NCBI RefSeq assembly: GCF_017562075.2
Contig: NC_054081.1
Span: 3,897,926-3,961,925, forward strand
Direction of reading: 5' to 3'
Length of the DNA stretch: 64,000 bases
DNA from: Anopheles merus
Taxonomy: Eukaryota; Arthropoda; Insecta; Diptera; Culicidae
This document shows, piece after piece, positions 19,652 to 33,426 of this stretch. The position numbers were made by a program, and so were the translations under genes. The stretch's first letter is position 1, and every line of letters begins with the position of its first letter. Under the pieces are notes generated by a model. It was not told where the DNA came from, did not search any database, and saw only the letters and a program-made list of their open reading frames with translations.

Positions 19652-22170
19652 TTTACTACAGTGATGAAGATAGTATTGTTTTTATTCTCATTTGCAAATT
19701 GTTCATTCGGCCTAGGTTTTGGTATCTAGATCCGCACTTACCTAACACATCGTTTTACACTGCCACAGCTGTTTTCTTTTGAACCGTGATGCATTCCAAC
19801 AATATTAATCAATCTGTATGCCACGCCACGTAGCGTAACCATTGGCAGCAAACTTCCAATTAATTCATCAATGGATAATAGTTGAGCGAGAAACGTCTCC
19901 GCTGCGCTGCAGTATACGCTAGCAACGCCAAGGGATAATGGTAATCCTTCGTTTCGTGCGCTAATACCAAATCAATCCACAATGCAAAACTCCGACACCA
20001 CGATCCTACACCACAGCTCGTACAACGGGTACCCCTCGTTCCCTCTCTCTCTCACTCTCTTACACTCACTTGCACTGCCATTCGCTCGCACGGGTCCGTT
20101 CTGGTTGCTGCGATAAAATAAAACTTCAGAGCAAAACGGGAACTATTGCCGTTTGATGTCCCTCACTCAATCGGCTGTTCGTAGCAAGTCTCGCACGATC
20201 CTTCCCCAGCGTTAACCACGGACCACGGCATAGAGGAGTGGGAAACAGCCACCGAGACGGGTCGGCGGGGTGGGCAGCCCACACGGGAGTGAAATGTTTT
20301 ACTCGATCAAACGAGCACGAGCGGTCCGAACCTCAGCCCCCCTTTTTAACCCCTGCCCCTCACACTGACCGACACTCGGTCCCGCACACGGTCGGCAACG
20401 ACCACAAGGACAAAATGCCTCACATCTGCAATGCGGAAGTTGTTTGTGCTTAAGGATTTGTCGCGTAAGAGCGCTCCGGAGATTTCACGATTTCGCTTGC
20501 GGTTTCTCCTGATCCCCGGCCCGGAGCCTGAACTCTATGCCCCCACCCCCTACCCCTCCCTCCTTTGTGGTCATTCTCTGATTGCAAAAGAGTGAAACTG
20601 GGAGGTGGGTGGAATGGGGGTTTTCAACGAAAAAAGAAGGGGTGAGCACCCCTGTTGAGAAAGAAAAGAAAAGGCCCCGGAACGAAAGAAAACACATAAA
20701 GAAAGCTATCGGGTGATTGAGCTGGCGACACGGCGAGCGAGACACGAGACGAAGAAAACGAAACCTTCACCCCCTTCATCCCTCATTCTTCTTTGCTACC
20801 CCTTTCCGTTTTTAAAAACAACCCCCTCTGGTTGAAAGGTATTTTAACCCGAACTTTGACCGGCACACCGGACCGGTCGCTAGACGGGTCCAACAGGGCC
20901 TGTGTGTCTGTGTGTGTGTCACTGTTTTTCAACAAAACCGACAATCACCGAATCGAAAGGATCATGCCAAACAGCAGCAGAAGCAGCAGCACCACCAGAC
21001 GGCAGATACCAAACTTGGCAACTTACCAGTAGCCGTTGCTTCGATTTCGCAGCCTCGCAGCGGCAACGGTCACCGGTTCGGGATCACGGGTGGAAAAAGG
21101 GGGCGGAATGCCCCCGGAGGTGAGATTGGATAAATTAATTTCTTACCTTTACCGACGACGACGACGACGACCACGACCCTTTCCCAGAGGACGCGCGGGA
21201 GCGTGCGCTCATAAATATCAAGTCGTTGCCGTTGCTCCAGCACGGTTTTGGCTGCACATGATAAATTTATGCAAACGGACGAACGGCGGAAATTCTGCCA
21301 CCACACGAATGGTCAATTTGTGCGCCGGTTTCAGTCGAATGTGTGGATGGTTCCGTGACAACGTGCCGTTGTTGTTGTTGTTTTTTTTTTTTTTTTTTTT
21401 GGGAGCCTTGAGGAGAGAGAAAGGTTGGGCAGTGGAAGTGCTATTTTATAGCGCTTTTTTTAGCAGAGCGAGTTTAGGATTGTGATGTAAAACTACAATC
21501 ATTGATTGCCATTTGTACATCAGTGGATGGGTTTTTAAATTGAAAAATCGATATGGTTTGATATTTATTCATTGTGAATTTGCTTACTGATTGTAGGTTA
21601 GAACTTTTTGTTTTTATGGAAAAAGAGCAGAACTACCCAGTGACCAGTATTGTAAACCGCTTGTAGGTCAGCAGTTTTAAATTTGGGTTTGATTTATGTC
21701 CTACTTTGCGCATTAATCTTATTTATGATGTGATATCAAACATAAGAAACAAATACAGTGAATCCTTTCTTATTTGAAACCTGTCCAATTTGCAAAACCC
21801 CTTTTTATTGGAACATTTTTCACAGTCCCTTCATTTTCAGTACATTTTTGTCTCTCTAATTTAGAAAATCTCTGAAATCTATGAAATCTCCAATCTGCTT
21901 CTATATTGTATGGAATTTTCATTCTTTTTCAACCTCTGTAATTTGAAAACCCATTTTATTCGACAGTCCCATCGCCTCTCAAATAAGAGAGAGTTGACTG
22001 TAGTCATATATTTTAAAGTAGTGAAGTATAATCAACATACTATTGTACAATATTTATATACAAATATGATAGGGGCTGTTCTCTGCTGCAGTCGTCGTAC
22101 TACATAATAAAAGGCCCGCCGTGGGCTCAAGCTCAGAACTCATAGCAACCGATTCCTTGTAGCAAGGACT
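19652..22170. other. Intergenic, no gene seen
   Basis: GC-mixed DNA with short homopolymers (T run 21382-21400) and AT-rich DNA after 21480. 22090-22170 looks like the 3' end of a retroposon, just before the GAA array. Confidence 0.5.
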
Positions 22171-22488
22171 GAAGAAGAAGAAGAACGAGAAGAAGAAGAA
22201 GAAGAAGAAGAAGAAGAAGAAGAAGAAGAAGAAGAAGGAGAAGAAGGATAAAAAAGAAAAAAGAAGAAGAAGAAGAAGAGGAAAAGGAAAAGGAAGAAGA
22301 AAAGGAAGAAGAAGAAGAAGAAGGAGGAGGAGGAGAAAAAAAGAAAAGGACGAAGAAGAAGAAGAAGAAGAAAAAGAAGAAGAAAAAGAAGAAGAATAAG
22401 AGGAAGAAGAAGAGGAAGAAGAAGAAAATGAAGAGCAAGAAGGAGAAAAAAAGAAAAGGAAGAAAAAGAAGAAGAAGAAGAAGAAGAG
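22171..22488. repeat. GAA/GAG purine-strand microsatellite
   Basis: About 320 bp of nearly pure purine, mainly GAA with GGA and AAA interruptions. The preceding GCAAGGACT resembles a retroposon 3' end, so the array may have grown from a retroposon tail. Long homopurine DNA of this type can form triplexes. Confidence 0.95.
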
Positions 22489-23420
22489 GTTCTGATGCTA
22501 ATCCTAGACCCATATCGATCCTGAAACTGACCCTAATCCCATACACATCCTTCATAGGTACTGAAACTGTTCCTGAACACATGCCAATCCCAGTACTTAT
22601 ACATAACCTATATAGATCCCGGAATTGGTACTGATTCCATTACGGTTCAGAAACTGATGCTTATCTCATACCGCTTCCGAACTAATCATAAACCCATACC
22701 GGTCCTAAAACTTTTACAGAACCAGTACAGATCCTGGAACTGGTCCTGAACTCATAACACTCCTCATGACTGACTTAGAACTATTACCGGTTCAGAAATT
22801 GTTCTTCATCCCATACCGGTCCCGAAACTGATCCTGAAGCTATACAGGTCCTGGAACTTATACACATTCCATACCCGTCCCACACTGGTCTTTAAACTGC
22901 TACTGAACTTATACCAGTCCTGGAATTGGTCCTGATGCCATACCAGTCATGGCCCTAATCCTGAACATATACCAGCTTTGGAACTGATCATTAACGCATA
23001 TCGGTTCTGAAGCTTTTACGGAAGTCGAATGACTAAAACTGATCCTTAGCCCATACCAATCTTAGTACTAATAAAGATCCCATCCTGATCTCAAACCGTT
23101 CCTGTATCGCTAATCCTGTATCAATACAGATCTTGTGGCGTATACAGAATACCTTATTCAGTTACTCCCTGGACCTGATACTGCCCCAATACCCGTCCCC
23201 AAACTCGTTCTAAACCCATACAGCTGTAGGAATACTGTTCCTGGAACATCAACATCTCTTCCATACCAACATGGCAACTGATACCTACCGATCCAGAAAC
23301 TTATGCACAACTTATATATCTCGTGGAAACTGATCCCCAACAACTATTTATCTCAGTCAAGGAACGAATTACAACCCGAATTGGTCCAGGAATTGATAAA
23401 GCGCCTATTCCGTTCCAGTT
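22489..23420. repeat. Degenerate ~28-31-bp tandem array
   Basis: Directly abuts the GAA array. Units resemble CCTGAAACTGATCCTGAA followed by CCCATACCGGTC. Spacing between consecutive CCTGGAAC/CCGAAACT starts is 28 to 31 bases. Divergence between units is high, so it is an old array. Confidence 0.75.
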
Positions 23421-25262
23421 ATTGATTCCGCCGCTAAGGAACAAACCCATTCCCAGGCAATAACTTTTGCTTTCATTCTGTCCAGAAGTTGGCCCATCCA
23501 GGAAATAGCAAACATACGAACTAACTGCGGTAGAGCAGGCTTATTCACTTGTGTCAACACGTTCCGGTTAATGTGGCTCCCCGCTGAGGTATCAGTTCAC
23601 AGCACAGCAGGCACAAATTAGTCCTTCTTTTGTGAGAAAAATAAAACTCTTTGTTTAGTCTGGTCTATATTTTACCTAAAAACTTACCAGTTCTCACGAA
23701 TCAATCAATTTCCTTCCGAACCACACGGTACACTGATTTGGGCCTGCTAATTATGATTGCATGCATACATTTAGGCGTCATTACCACTGCGATCGAGCAC
23801 AGAGATACGACACTATTTCGGCAGACAACGTACAACGTACGTATTGCGCCAGTATGGCAACGCGTATTATCACAAATTACACAACCCGCCGGCGGCAACA
23901 AACAACTCCATCACAACCCAATATGCCTGCAGACGGAACGGATGTTTGCCTTTCAATCATACACGGTATCATTTTTATTTTAAAAGCACACCCCGCCCCG
24001 CACCTCCCGCACGTTCACAAACAGCGGGAAGCCGCACAGCAAACGCTACGTTCGTCGGCCGGCGGAGTTCGTTATTATTCTTCACTCGTCAAGGTTTAGT
24101 ATTCAATTAATTTCATCAACGGGCAACATCGCTCCACTCTTCTCAATCCACAAGCCCGGGTTTCGAATAGCAAAGCAAAGGACGTAGGAGAGGGCGGGCG
24201 GGCGAGGAGCCGGAGGGCATGGGTTTCCATTGCAAACGGAAGACCGGGTCGCGCCTCACCCTGTGCACGGTGTAAAACCGCATGCTTCCGCTGCTGCAAG
24301 CCGCCAAAAAGGACACTGCCACCATCACCACCCTCCCCGCTTCCGGTCGGCTCGCCGGCGTCGTGTCGGGGTGGGACAGGCCTGCCGGGTGGGCTGGGCG
24401 AGCAGCTGAGAAAATTCAATCTAGACAGTAACCGGATGAAAACTCGTCAATGCCTACGACCTACATTCCACATCTCCACAGCACACACACGCATACACAC
24501 AGATACACACACCCTCTTTACCATCCTGCTGCCTACTCCACCCCCCCCCATGCCCCCCCTCCATCAAGACGATGCAGAAGACACAAGAAACGAAAAAAAT
24601 AAAAAATAAAAACGAGTGTCGACGGAGCACAGCACGGCAAGACGCTCAAACGCCCGCGAATCTTACCCTCCACCTGCCCTCCCCGCACCCCGCAGCTAGG
24701 GTTCAGCCTCTCAGAAACAGATTACGAACACCAAAGGCGCAACACACGTTTCCTTGGCTCGGCGAGCGCGCTGGGGTAGGCGCTGGGTTGGTGAAACACG
24801 TGGGCAGAATTTTAAGGCAAAACCGCTCCCCAGCTTCCTGTACGTACCGACCGACCATTGCTTCTCTCCCGCGCTTATTTCGGATTGCCGCGAAATCGGT
24901 TTTTGATCTGATTCGACGTTTGGCATTCGCCCTCCTCCCCCTCTCGCTGGTGGCGGGCTGAAGTATTTATATAGATTTGTCGACGTTCTTTGCCAAAGGC
25001 TCGCCGCAAACGCTGTAACCGGGCTGGACGAGCCGGAACGGCACGGCTACCCGAGGACACACTCGTCAATCTTGTCTTCAAAACGGCACAAAGGAAAAAA
25101 CCCCCACACACACATACAGGTGGGTAGAAGAGCAGAGCACAAAACCAAAAAAAAAACACGCAGAAACCAAAACCCAAGTCCGCCGAATCGCGTCCACATG
25201 AGACCGCCACCGTTTGCTTGGAATTTTGTTTGATATTTGCTTTATTTTTGTCTCCCTTCACT

Positions 25263-25272
<10 letters not shown>

Positions 25273-25327
<55 letters not shown>

Positions 25328-25328
25328 T
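25273..25328. repeat. CT / CA microsatellite
   Basis: About 21 CT units followed by a short CA run, like the compound repeat at 11024. Confidence 0.95.
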
Positions 25329-26664
25329 ACGCAGCTTCTGGCACGTTCACGCGCTTGATCGCCAGTGTGTCCAGGTATACCGATGGGGGTACGTGTGCTG
25401 TATGCCAAATGCCATTTGTTACAAATCACATTAAATATATTCCCTCTTGGATCATCTCTCTGGTTTGCTTACATCCTCTCCGCCCCCTCATCATGCCCTT
25501 TTTTTGCAACGTGTATTGGTGTGCGCGAGGGTGTGCGAGGTTTTTTGGTACCGATTTCCCGCCACAGGAGCGCTCCCCCGCTCCGCCACACCGCGTGACC
25601 AGGGGCTGCGCCTGTGGTGGAATGATTGATATCAGAAAATTAACTCAACCTAACCGGGCTTGGGTGGCTTATCAATCCCACCAGAGATGGAACGCGGGGG
25701 TGAGGAAGGTTGTGCGAGATAGAACTAGAAAAAGGAAAAATTGAGATAGATTACAGCGGGTGAGCTATGTTTAAGTGTCCACTCACCTTGGATGAAATAA
25801 AAAAAAATGTAATGAATTTATTCATTTAAAAGATTCTCCCACTTCTACACGCTTCTGTGCTTTAAAGATTGGTTTTACTTTGGTTTGGGGTTTAATGATA
25901 CAAATGTATTTAAATAAATTTAGTAATGCCATGTTTCACCAAAGTTTACGCGAAAAATAGGATAGTAAGCAGTCTAGGGACCATCCATAAATTATGTAAC
26001 GCTCTCAAGGAGAAGGAAAAATTCGAAATTGTGTTACATAGCATTCAAAAAATGATTTAAAAAAATCCATATTTGATTTGAAATAAAAAATAAAATATCA
26101 TGAAACAGACATCGTTGGCATTTCTTTCATCAATTTGATTAAATAAAATGTATCTACACTATGCGTGTGTGTCTTATACGTACCTGTTGAATACTTTTTC
26201 CAAAAATTCTCAAAATCAAAAGCTCTTTTACGTTTCGTATTTTATGGATGACACCTTATATGTTTACTTTCAGACTTTTCGGCGATAAATTGCCTTTTAT
26301 CGGTAAAAATTCAGCTTTTTGTTTATTATATGATTAAACTTATTTTGTTTTATTATTATTAATTTATGTTATTTAATTTATTGTATTGGCAATTAAATTG
26401 AAAAAAACCCAAATCATAACATCATAGGACGAATTCAAAATTCAGTGTGAGGTAGTGAAAAACTTAAACCGACTACCCTGACAAGTAATTAACACAGCTG
26501 ACCAGGAGCTTACAAAAAACTAATTTAAACATTCTTGTAAATAAAGCAAAACCCTGTTGTAAAAATATGTCAACCACTGTGCACATCACACGGAATGAAA
26601 TCGCAACGGATAGCAAGTAAAGAAAATAATGAAACGTGAGTGAGCACGCGTAGTTATGCTATGT

Positions 26665-26665
<1 letters not shown>

Positions 26666-26739
<74 letters not shown>
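26666..26739. repeat. GT microsatellite with one GG break
   Basis: About 36 GT units. Confidence 0.97.
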
Positions 26740-26740
<1 letters not shown>

Positions 26741-27715
26741 GACGTGTAAAGCGATCCGTAAATGGGTGAGATAGAATTCAGCACACGACTGCTTAGCAGC
26801 TTAGCCGGCCCCGTCGACTGCCGGAAGTTTATTCGGACTCACTTACACACGAAAACACACGCTGTCCACTCGTCCAATCTGAACCCCGCTGCTCCGCCGG
26901 CACCGGCCCAGCCGACCCAGCAGCTTTTGCTCCGGGTGGGAAAATCGAATAAATTATCCCATTTTCACGGGCGATTGATGTTTCCGTATCGGTTCGCTGG
27001 TTCCTAATTTTCCGCTGTGTAAATAAAAACTAAACTAGGGTCGGGCATCTTGCTCGGGACAGGGCACGGTCCGTGCGTGCCGTGCAGCGCTCGGAAAAAA
27101 ACAAGAAGGAACACAAGGGTGGGGGCACAGGCAGAGAGTGGTAGCACCAACATAGCTCACGTGCTAATCTATAGATTCTTGGCAGCCAGCAGAAGCAGCA
27201 GCGCAGCGCATTTTTCGATCCCTCTGCCAGCCGGCTTATGATAAGCTATCTTCTTCCTTCCAGTCACCAGTGCGGCCCTGCTCGGTGTGATCGAACACGC
27301 TGCGGGTGCGGAGGGTGGGAGCAAATATTCCCTCCCAGCACCCAGCTGGCAGGCGTCCGGTAAGCTTTGATTTATCCACATTTACCATGGCGATGGCGTC
27401 CTCCGCTTGCCAGTCGCTACTCAACCCGACCGGTCATCAACAGCTGGGTTACACATACATTGGCTCCAGCCCTCCTTCCTCCCATCTCAAGCCCGAACTG
27501 ACCAGCTGTGTGCACGTGTATGCACAGTCAAACGAGCAAACGATTTATATTAAATTATAATACTTACACCGATTGGATCTGGTACGAATCTGCCGTGAAT
27601 GCCGGAAGACATGAAATCCAGCAAACGGGGAGGTGCAACGGGGGGGGGATTGTGCGGCGAAATGGAACACGAGCTTAATCAACTAACTTTATTGCGCTCT
27701 GTTCTATACACTTCC

Positions 27716-27761
27716 CACACACACACACACACACACACACACCACACACACACACACACAC

Positions 27762-27793
<32 letters not shown>

Positions 27794-27805
27794 ACAACAC
27801 ACACA

Positions 27806-27864
<59 letters not shown>
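27716..27864. repeat. Long interrupted CA microsatellite
   Basis: About 150 bp of CA with ACCAC and AACA interruptions, the longest CA run in the window. Confidence 0.97.
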
Positions 27865-27865
<1 letters not shown>

Positions 27866-28100
27866 CCACTTTCACCAAACAAGATGAACGCCAATCGACT
27901 TCGACAAGGATCGATAAGAGCGTGTCGGTATCAGAGATTTTTGCTAGACCGTTCCCGCTGGCGCACTGGAATCCATTCATATGTGTGTATGTGTATGTGT
28001 GTGTGTAGTTTATTGGGTTTCGCGTCCGGCAGGGACGGTCTTCGAGTAATTATTTGTGTAACCAATTAGCTTTCCAGGTGGGCGCACTTTAAATCAACTC

Positions 28101-29160
28101 TTGCGTTTTGATTGCATCGCGAACCGGTTACAGCCGGGTACGGAAACGCCTAAAGGTATGTAATGAAGAGTACAGCTTTTCATTCCCTTTTTTTTGTTGT
28201 TGTACGTCGCCTTTCTTTCGCGAGTTTGTGCGAAGTGAAGCATGCTCTGCGCTTGTGTGTGTATATAGGGTGCTTCGCTACTGTTTTAATCAATCAAAGT
28301 GTTGCACGTAATGTTGTTGTTTTTTTTTACTCAGCAAGGAGTATTTCATTGAACATTGGTTCCTGGAAAGCCATGGCTACTCGTGCGCCTAAAAGTATGC
28401 AATATGATGTGTTCGTGATACACAGAATAGTAGATTTGTTGTTGGCAGTGTGGGTTACTCGTTAGCAGCGTTTGATGAAAAGCAAGCAATGGCAAATGTG
28501 CACAATATTGGCATTAATTTATCAACAAAACTAAATTTGTTTTGATATTTTTATTTTGTTTTTTAATGTTGGTAAATATTAACCTTTGATAGAATTGTTT
28601 TCCAAAGGTCTTTTGCCCCTAAATGTATGTAAAAGGGACATGCGGCGTAATAAATCATGCCGAAGATTAATAAATAAGGGTCGTTTTAAGCTTCTGAAGC
28701 TGCCGGCGTGTTCCGCAATGAAGATATTGTGTGTACTGCCAAGTAAAGCAGTTCCATGAGCTCTCTTAGTGTCCCTCTAATGAACCGGCTCTTCTTGAAA
28801 GTAAATGCTCGGGCTATCCAAGATCAAACCCAGCGTGTACAGTGCTATAAAGCATGAAAGGATGCATCTGCAACTAATGATTTGTAATTGAATTGAGTAA
28901 GAAAATTAAATTCAAAGAGACTTTAATAATTATAAAGTAAAGGGTCATGGTTGCATACTTTTAGGCGCCTCAAGCTGCCATAATCGATATGAAAGTGGCT
29001 CTTTCATGAGCTAAACATTTAAAAATGCGAATGCTTCATTAAACCCCATTCAAATAGATAGGAACTTGATTTTCTGTTATTATTATTGCAGGCATGCTTC
29101 TTTCCACGCGTCACATTTGCCATAAAAAACACCAAAAACAAAACAAAAAGGTATACAAAA
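28101..29160. other. AT-rich island with four motif sites
   Basis: 18-bp motif copies at 28147, 28385 and 28614 (- strand) then 28951 (+ strand). No gene. Confidence 0.65.
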
Positions 29161-31250
29161 TCAAAAGGTCGAAGCAAATAACTCGAAAAAAAAAACAAGA
29201 AACTCTAAGAGAAGCAAGCCGAGGCTGAGTCAATATCTGTGATTTTTTCCCCCATTATTATTATTGTTCGTACCAGCATTCCCGTCCTGCTGTGACATTG
29301 TTTTTCACCTTCGTGGCTCGTGGAGTCGCAATAACAACATCTGTCGCGGATTCGAACTTCCTGTCCTTGCAGCAGCATCTGCTGCTGTGCCAAATGTGCC
29401 AAACCAAACAAACAAACCGGGACAAACAAACAAACAAACAAACCAAAGTACTAGCCGAAGCAGCCAAAACAAGCAAATGAGCGACCCGTTAATTAAAATC
29501 AATCAGTGCAAAGTGGAGGGATGGCCCTTTTGGGCTCAGCTTTCCGGTCGGCGGCTCAAAAAAATACACAAACAAAGAGTCCGCGTGTCTGTCGGTGGAA
29601 GATTAGCGCACAAACACACGGACAAAAAAACACATACACATACAAAACTGTAGATGAAAAGAAAAACACACCGCTAGTGGAGTGGAATATTATTAGTTTC
29701 ATTGAGCGGCAACGGGACAGCGGTGTGCGATCGCCATTCGTTGGGCGAAAATATTTACCCTTCGCAACGAAATGCCATCCCACGACCATCGACACACACA
29801 CACACAGGACCGGGAAGGGGGCAAGGCCAAGGAAGCATGTGCCGGGAAGCAGAAAACAACCGCCCCGAACGGGGATTGATTTATTTATTTGTTTGCGAAC
29901 CATCGGACGGCGGTGTGATTTGAATGTCTCATATTTTTCTTGTGACACACCAGAGCCACTCACACAGTGTGCTGCTACCGTTCAATTGCCACCCGCAGTG
30001 GGAAGAAGGAGCTGAGGGGGGGGGGGTGGAAAATTTACGCTCACCACAGCACCAAGCGACAGCACTTTCGAACAACAGCAGCAGCAGCAGCAGGAGCCGC
30101 CGCAGAAACACAAAATAGGCGAATCATCAACATCAAAGCTGGATGGATTGTGTTTTTTTTTGTCTGTGTGTTGTTGTGTTGTTTGTGTTTGCTTGCAGTT
30201 GTCGCTTCCCGCTTCTTCTTCTTCTGCTGCTGCTGCTGCCGGGCGGAATAAGCATCGTTTGCTCGACAACCCCGTGATCCCGAAAGGTCTCGAGCTATTT
30301 GTGCGGCATACGGCATGTACGGTTTCGGTTTCGTCCTTCACCCGGATACACGACCTCCATTGCTCCGCAGGTTTCCAGTGCCAATAGTGATTGAGATCGC
30401 GCGCCGCAATTGTCGCGGCAGCCCGCCGTTGGGTCGGCATCTGCCGCAATATGTGTTATTGGAGCTTGGGGTGGATGGTAGAGCATGAGACGATTAGTGT
30501 GTGTGTGCGAGTTTTGGGTGCTCGTTTTGCCACTCTCGCACTCTCTCTCTCTCTCTCTCTCCTCTTGATAGCAGATCCTAGTGTTTCGGGAACCGGAAAA
30601 CGAAACCAATCGCAGCGAGCAAAAAAAAAAAATTGTTTTCATGATAAAACGGCACGAAAACAACAACTTTGCTCCACTGCTTGTGCATACCTATTTTTTG
30701 TCTTTGTTTTGTGTCAACATCCAAATAAACACTACAAACGCTGCGTACTGCGTGCGTTCGCGTACCCATGGGCTGGAAATGAAATGGAGCACGTAAGATT
30801 AACCGGAATTAATATTCATGGCTGCTGCGCTACGCATTCGGTGCTCGCCCACTCATACATGCACTACGCTTTTTTCTCTTTCCTTATTGTTTCATCATTT
30901 AAACAAAGAGTTTTATATGTATGTCCCACTCGCTGATACAAATGAGTTGATTTTTTGTTCGCGAAAAAAGGTTACAAAAGCAATAAAACTACACTAGAAT
31001 CAGCTAGTTTTTTTCCCTCATTTCTCAATGGCATCGAATGAAGTGATTAAAGTGCCCTTAATATTCTTTAGAATCACAAGTACAAGTAGATGATAACAGT
31101 GTGCTGGAAATTCACATGAAGCAATCTGACGCAACATTTAACAGACAAATTAACGTTTAATTAAAAGCATAAACAGAGATACAGCCATCGGAACAGTCAG
31201 GCTGGGAAACTGGTTTGATTTTTTATCTTCGCTGTGCTGTAACAAGCTTT
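29161..31250. other. Intergenic, no gene seen
   Basis: Mixed DNA with short CAG/CTG and CA runs and a CT run at 30537-30561. No recognisable protein. Confidence 0.5.
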
Positions 31251-31680
31251 TGATTAGGGTACAGCGCTAAAAACTATGCAAAATATGCAATCAATGCCCT
31301 TAAAAATTAATTTCACATCGAAAAAAAAACACTCTTGCTTTTAATATGTGTTTAATTAACGAAAATTACCTGTTCGATTCAAATTAAATTCTAATTAGAA
31401 AGCCATAAAATATTCGCACTGCATACCTTTGGGCGCATGGTTCATTAAGCGTTGTTTAAGCGTCGTTTTAGCCGATTATTTCTCTACCGGCGATCTTTCT
31501 ACCCCTAAATGTCTATCTTACAGTTAAGTGTAAACTCTTTTACTTTATAACGAATTCCTTAAATTGAAATGCATAAATAAATTAAAAAATATTAGATAAT
31601 AATAAAACTAGTTTTCATTCAGAAAAAGAAAAAAAATAATTCCCTGATAATTGCATACCTCAAGGCGCTGAAAACAACCT
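31251..31680. other. AT-rich island with motif sites
   Basis: Motif copies at 31420 and 31651 (+ strand), with looser - strand forms at 31264-31282 and 31501-31515. Confidence 0.6.
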
Positions 31681-33420
31681 CGAATAAGTGCATAAAATGA
31701 AACTTTACACTGTAGGAATGTGTTTTTTATTTGTTTTTTTTTTTTACGCACACCAGAAGTTCAATTAAGGCGGAGACTGGATTTGCACCGGATAATGCTA
31801 CCCTCCACTTCCCCGGTACGGATGAGCGAAGCTGAATCATTTCACCAAAGAATACAAAACTCAAACAGAAGTTAAACAATCAAACACCACCAGGCGGAGA
31901 AAAAGATGCCATAAACAAATAAAAGCTAAACCTACCATTTTCCGGTGCGCCTTGGTTTTCCGAGGGGGAAGCGAAGCAAGGAAACCCGTAAACAGGTTTC
32001 GCTTTTATTTAACGCTTGCTTCCCCCTTCAAAAATCTGCTTCCACTGCTCGCATTCTGCCGGCTCAAAAGCCACACCATAAATCGGGACTGACGCGGGGT
32101 GCCGCCACTTTTGTTTGGCGCTAATATTTTCTCGCGTGGATGAAGAAAAAAAAACAACAACAACAGTCGACAAATTGTGCGGATTATCGGGGGTGAATCA
32201 AAATTGATTTCCGAAAACTGTTGCCGTACGCGCTTGCCGCTCACCTGCGGCCCGTGCGGCAGTTGTTGTTTGCGCGCTTGTTATTTCGTGGATTCGCAAC
32301 CGACAACAAAAAAAAGAACAAACATTTCCAGGGAGCCGTGCGAACGATCTCAGACTCGAGCGCCAGGCGACAAAGATAAACCATCTTCGCGAGCCTGTAA
32401 CGAAACGGATGCTTAAACACCGTCACAAAGACATTCCCGGGCGGGCGGTACACAACGCGCGAGCGTTCGTATAAATCAGGAAAATGGGGAGCAGCGGAAA
32501 AAAAGCGATAAACTAAAGCCCCCGGAAGGGCGGTGAATGTAATACCGACACTGAGCACACACAAAAAAGAAAGCCACTGCACCCGTTTGCTGAATGGAGC
32601 AGCAATCGCAAACGCGGGATCGCGCGGCTCGATTGCCTCGTAAACGGATGAAACCGATACGCCACGGCCTGTTGATCCGGCACCCAGGACCCTGCCTAAA
32701 GTCTTAAACGCCTTCGAGCAGCCCGCAAACAACAGCGAAGACTCCGAAGACAGCAAAAAACAACGCACTGCTAGCACCGCTCGTTCGCAAAACGATTCGC
32801 CGGATGCGCAACTACACAGCAGACAACTGCAGCACAGGCATGGACGCGAAACGTGATTCACTGTTTGCCGTTTGTTCCCGCGTGGGGGTGCAGGTGAAAA
32901 AATTAACAACAAAAAACTCTCTCCCACACACATACACTCACACAAAGAACAAGAGAGGCACTTTTTTTCGCTGCCTGTTGTTGGGAAGGCTCGTTTTCCA
33001 GCCAAAGTCCGCCTTGCTCGCTTCATCTGTAATCATAATTTTCTATGAAATAGTAAACATTTCATGCATATCGGATGTGATGGAGCGCATCGTATGCACT
33101 GCTGACGGGAGCTGACGTTGGGGGTGGTTAGTCTACCCGTGATCTTGATCTCTGGGACGGTGTGCTTCGGGAATGGGCACCGGCCCAGGACAGGGCGCCC
33201 TAAGGGTGTGCAAAGAAGTGCACCGTTTGCAATCGCCGAGGCTTCTGGTTGTGCCGACACGTTCTGCAACTGACACCCGGCTTGGTAGCCGAAAAATAGG
33301 ACGGCGCCCATGCAGCAATGTAGGTTTATGGGGAAGTTCTAACGGTTGAGAGTAACTTATTTAATTTGTTTTTACGTGTTAAAAAGCGTATTTTAAATTA
33401 TAAAAATTTAGAAAAAGGTT
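31681..33420. other. Intergenic, no gene seen
   Basis: A 261-residue - strand frame (32241-33026) has no domain or coding-like composition. 33110-33320 is a GC-rich block of unknown origin set inside AT-rich DNA, possibly a transposon remnant. Confidence 0.45.
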
Positions 33421-33426
33421 CATAGC

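Larger units (their letters stand above)
23421..28100. other. Intergenic, no gene seen
   Basis: Contains one 18-bp motif copy (23762), a CT run (25273-25328), a mini-element end (25977-26002), a GT run (26666-26739) and a CA run (27716-27864). Reading frames are low-complexity or mutually overlapping. Confidence 0.5.

Noticed and set aside
22133..22582. 149-residue Phe/Ser/Leu-rich ORF on the - strand
   Set aside because: Translation of the GAA array, not a protein.
27599..28069. ORFs through the long CA run
   Set aside because: His/Thr and Cys/Val repeats from dinucleotide DNA.
32241..33026. 261-residue - strand ORF
   Set aside because: No recognisable domain, Cys/Ser/Arg-rich chance composition, overlaps other frames.
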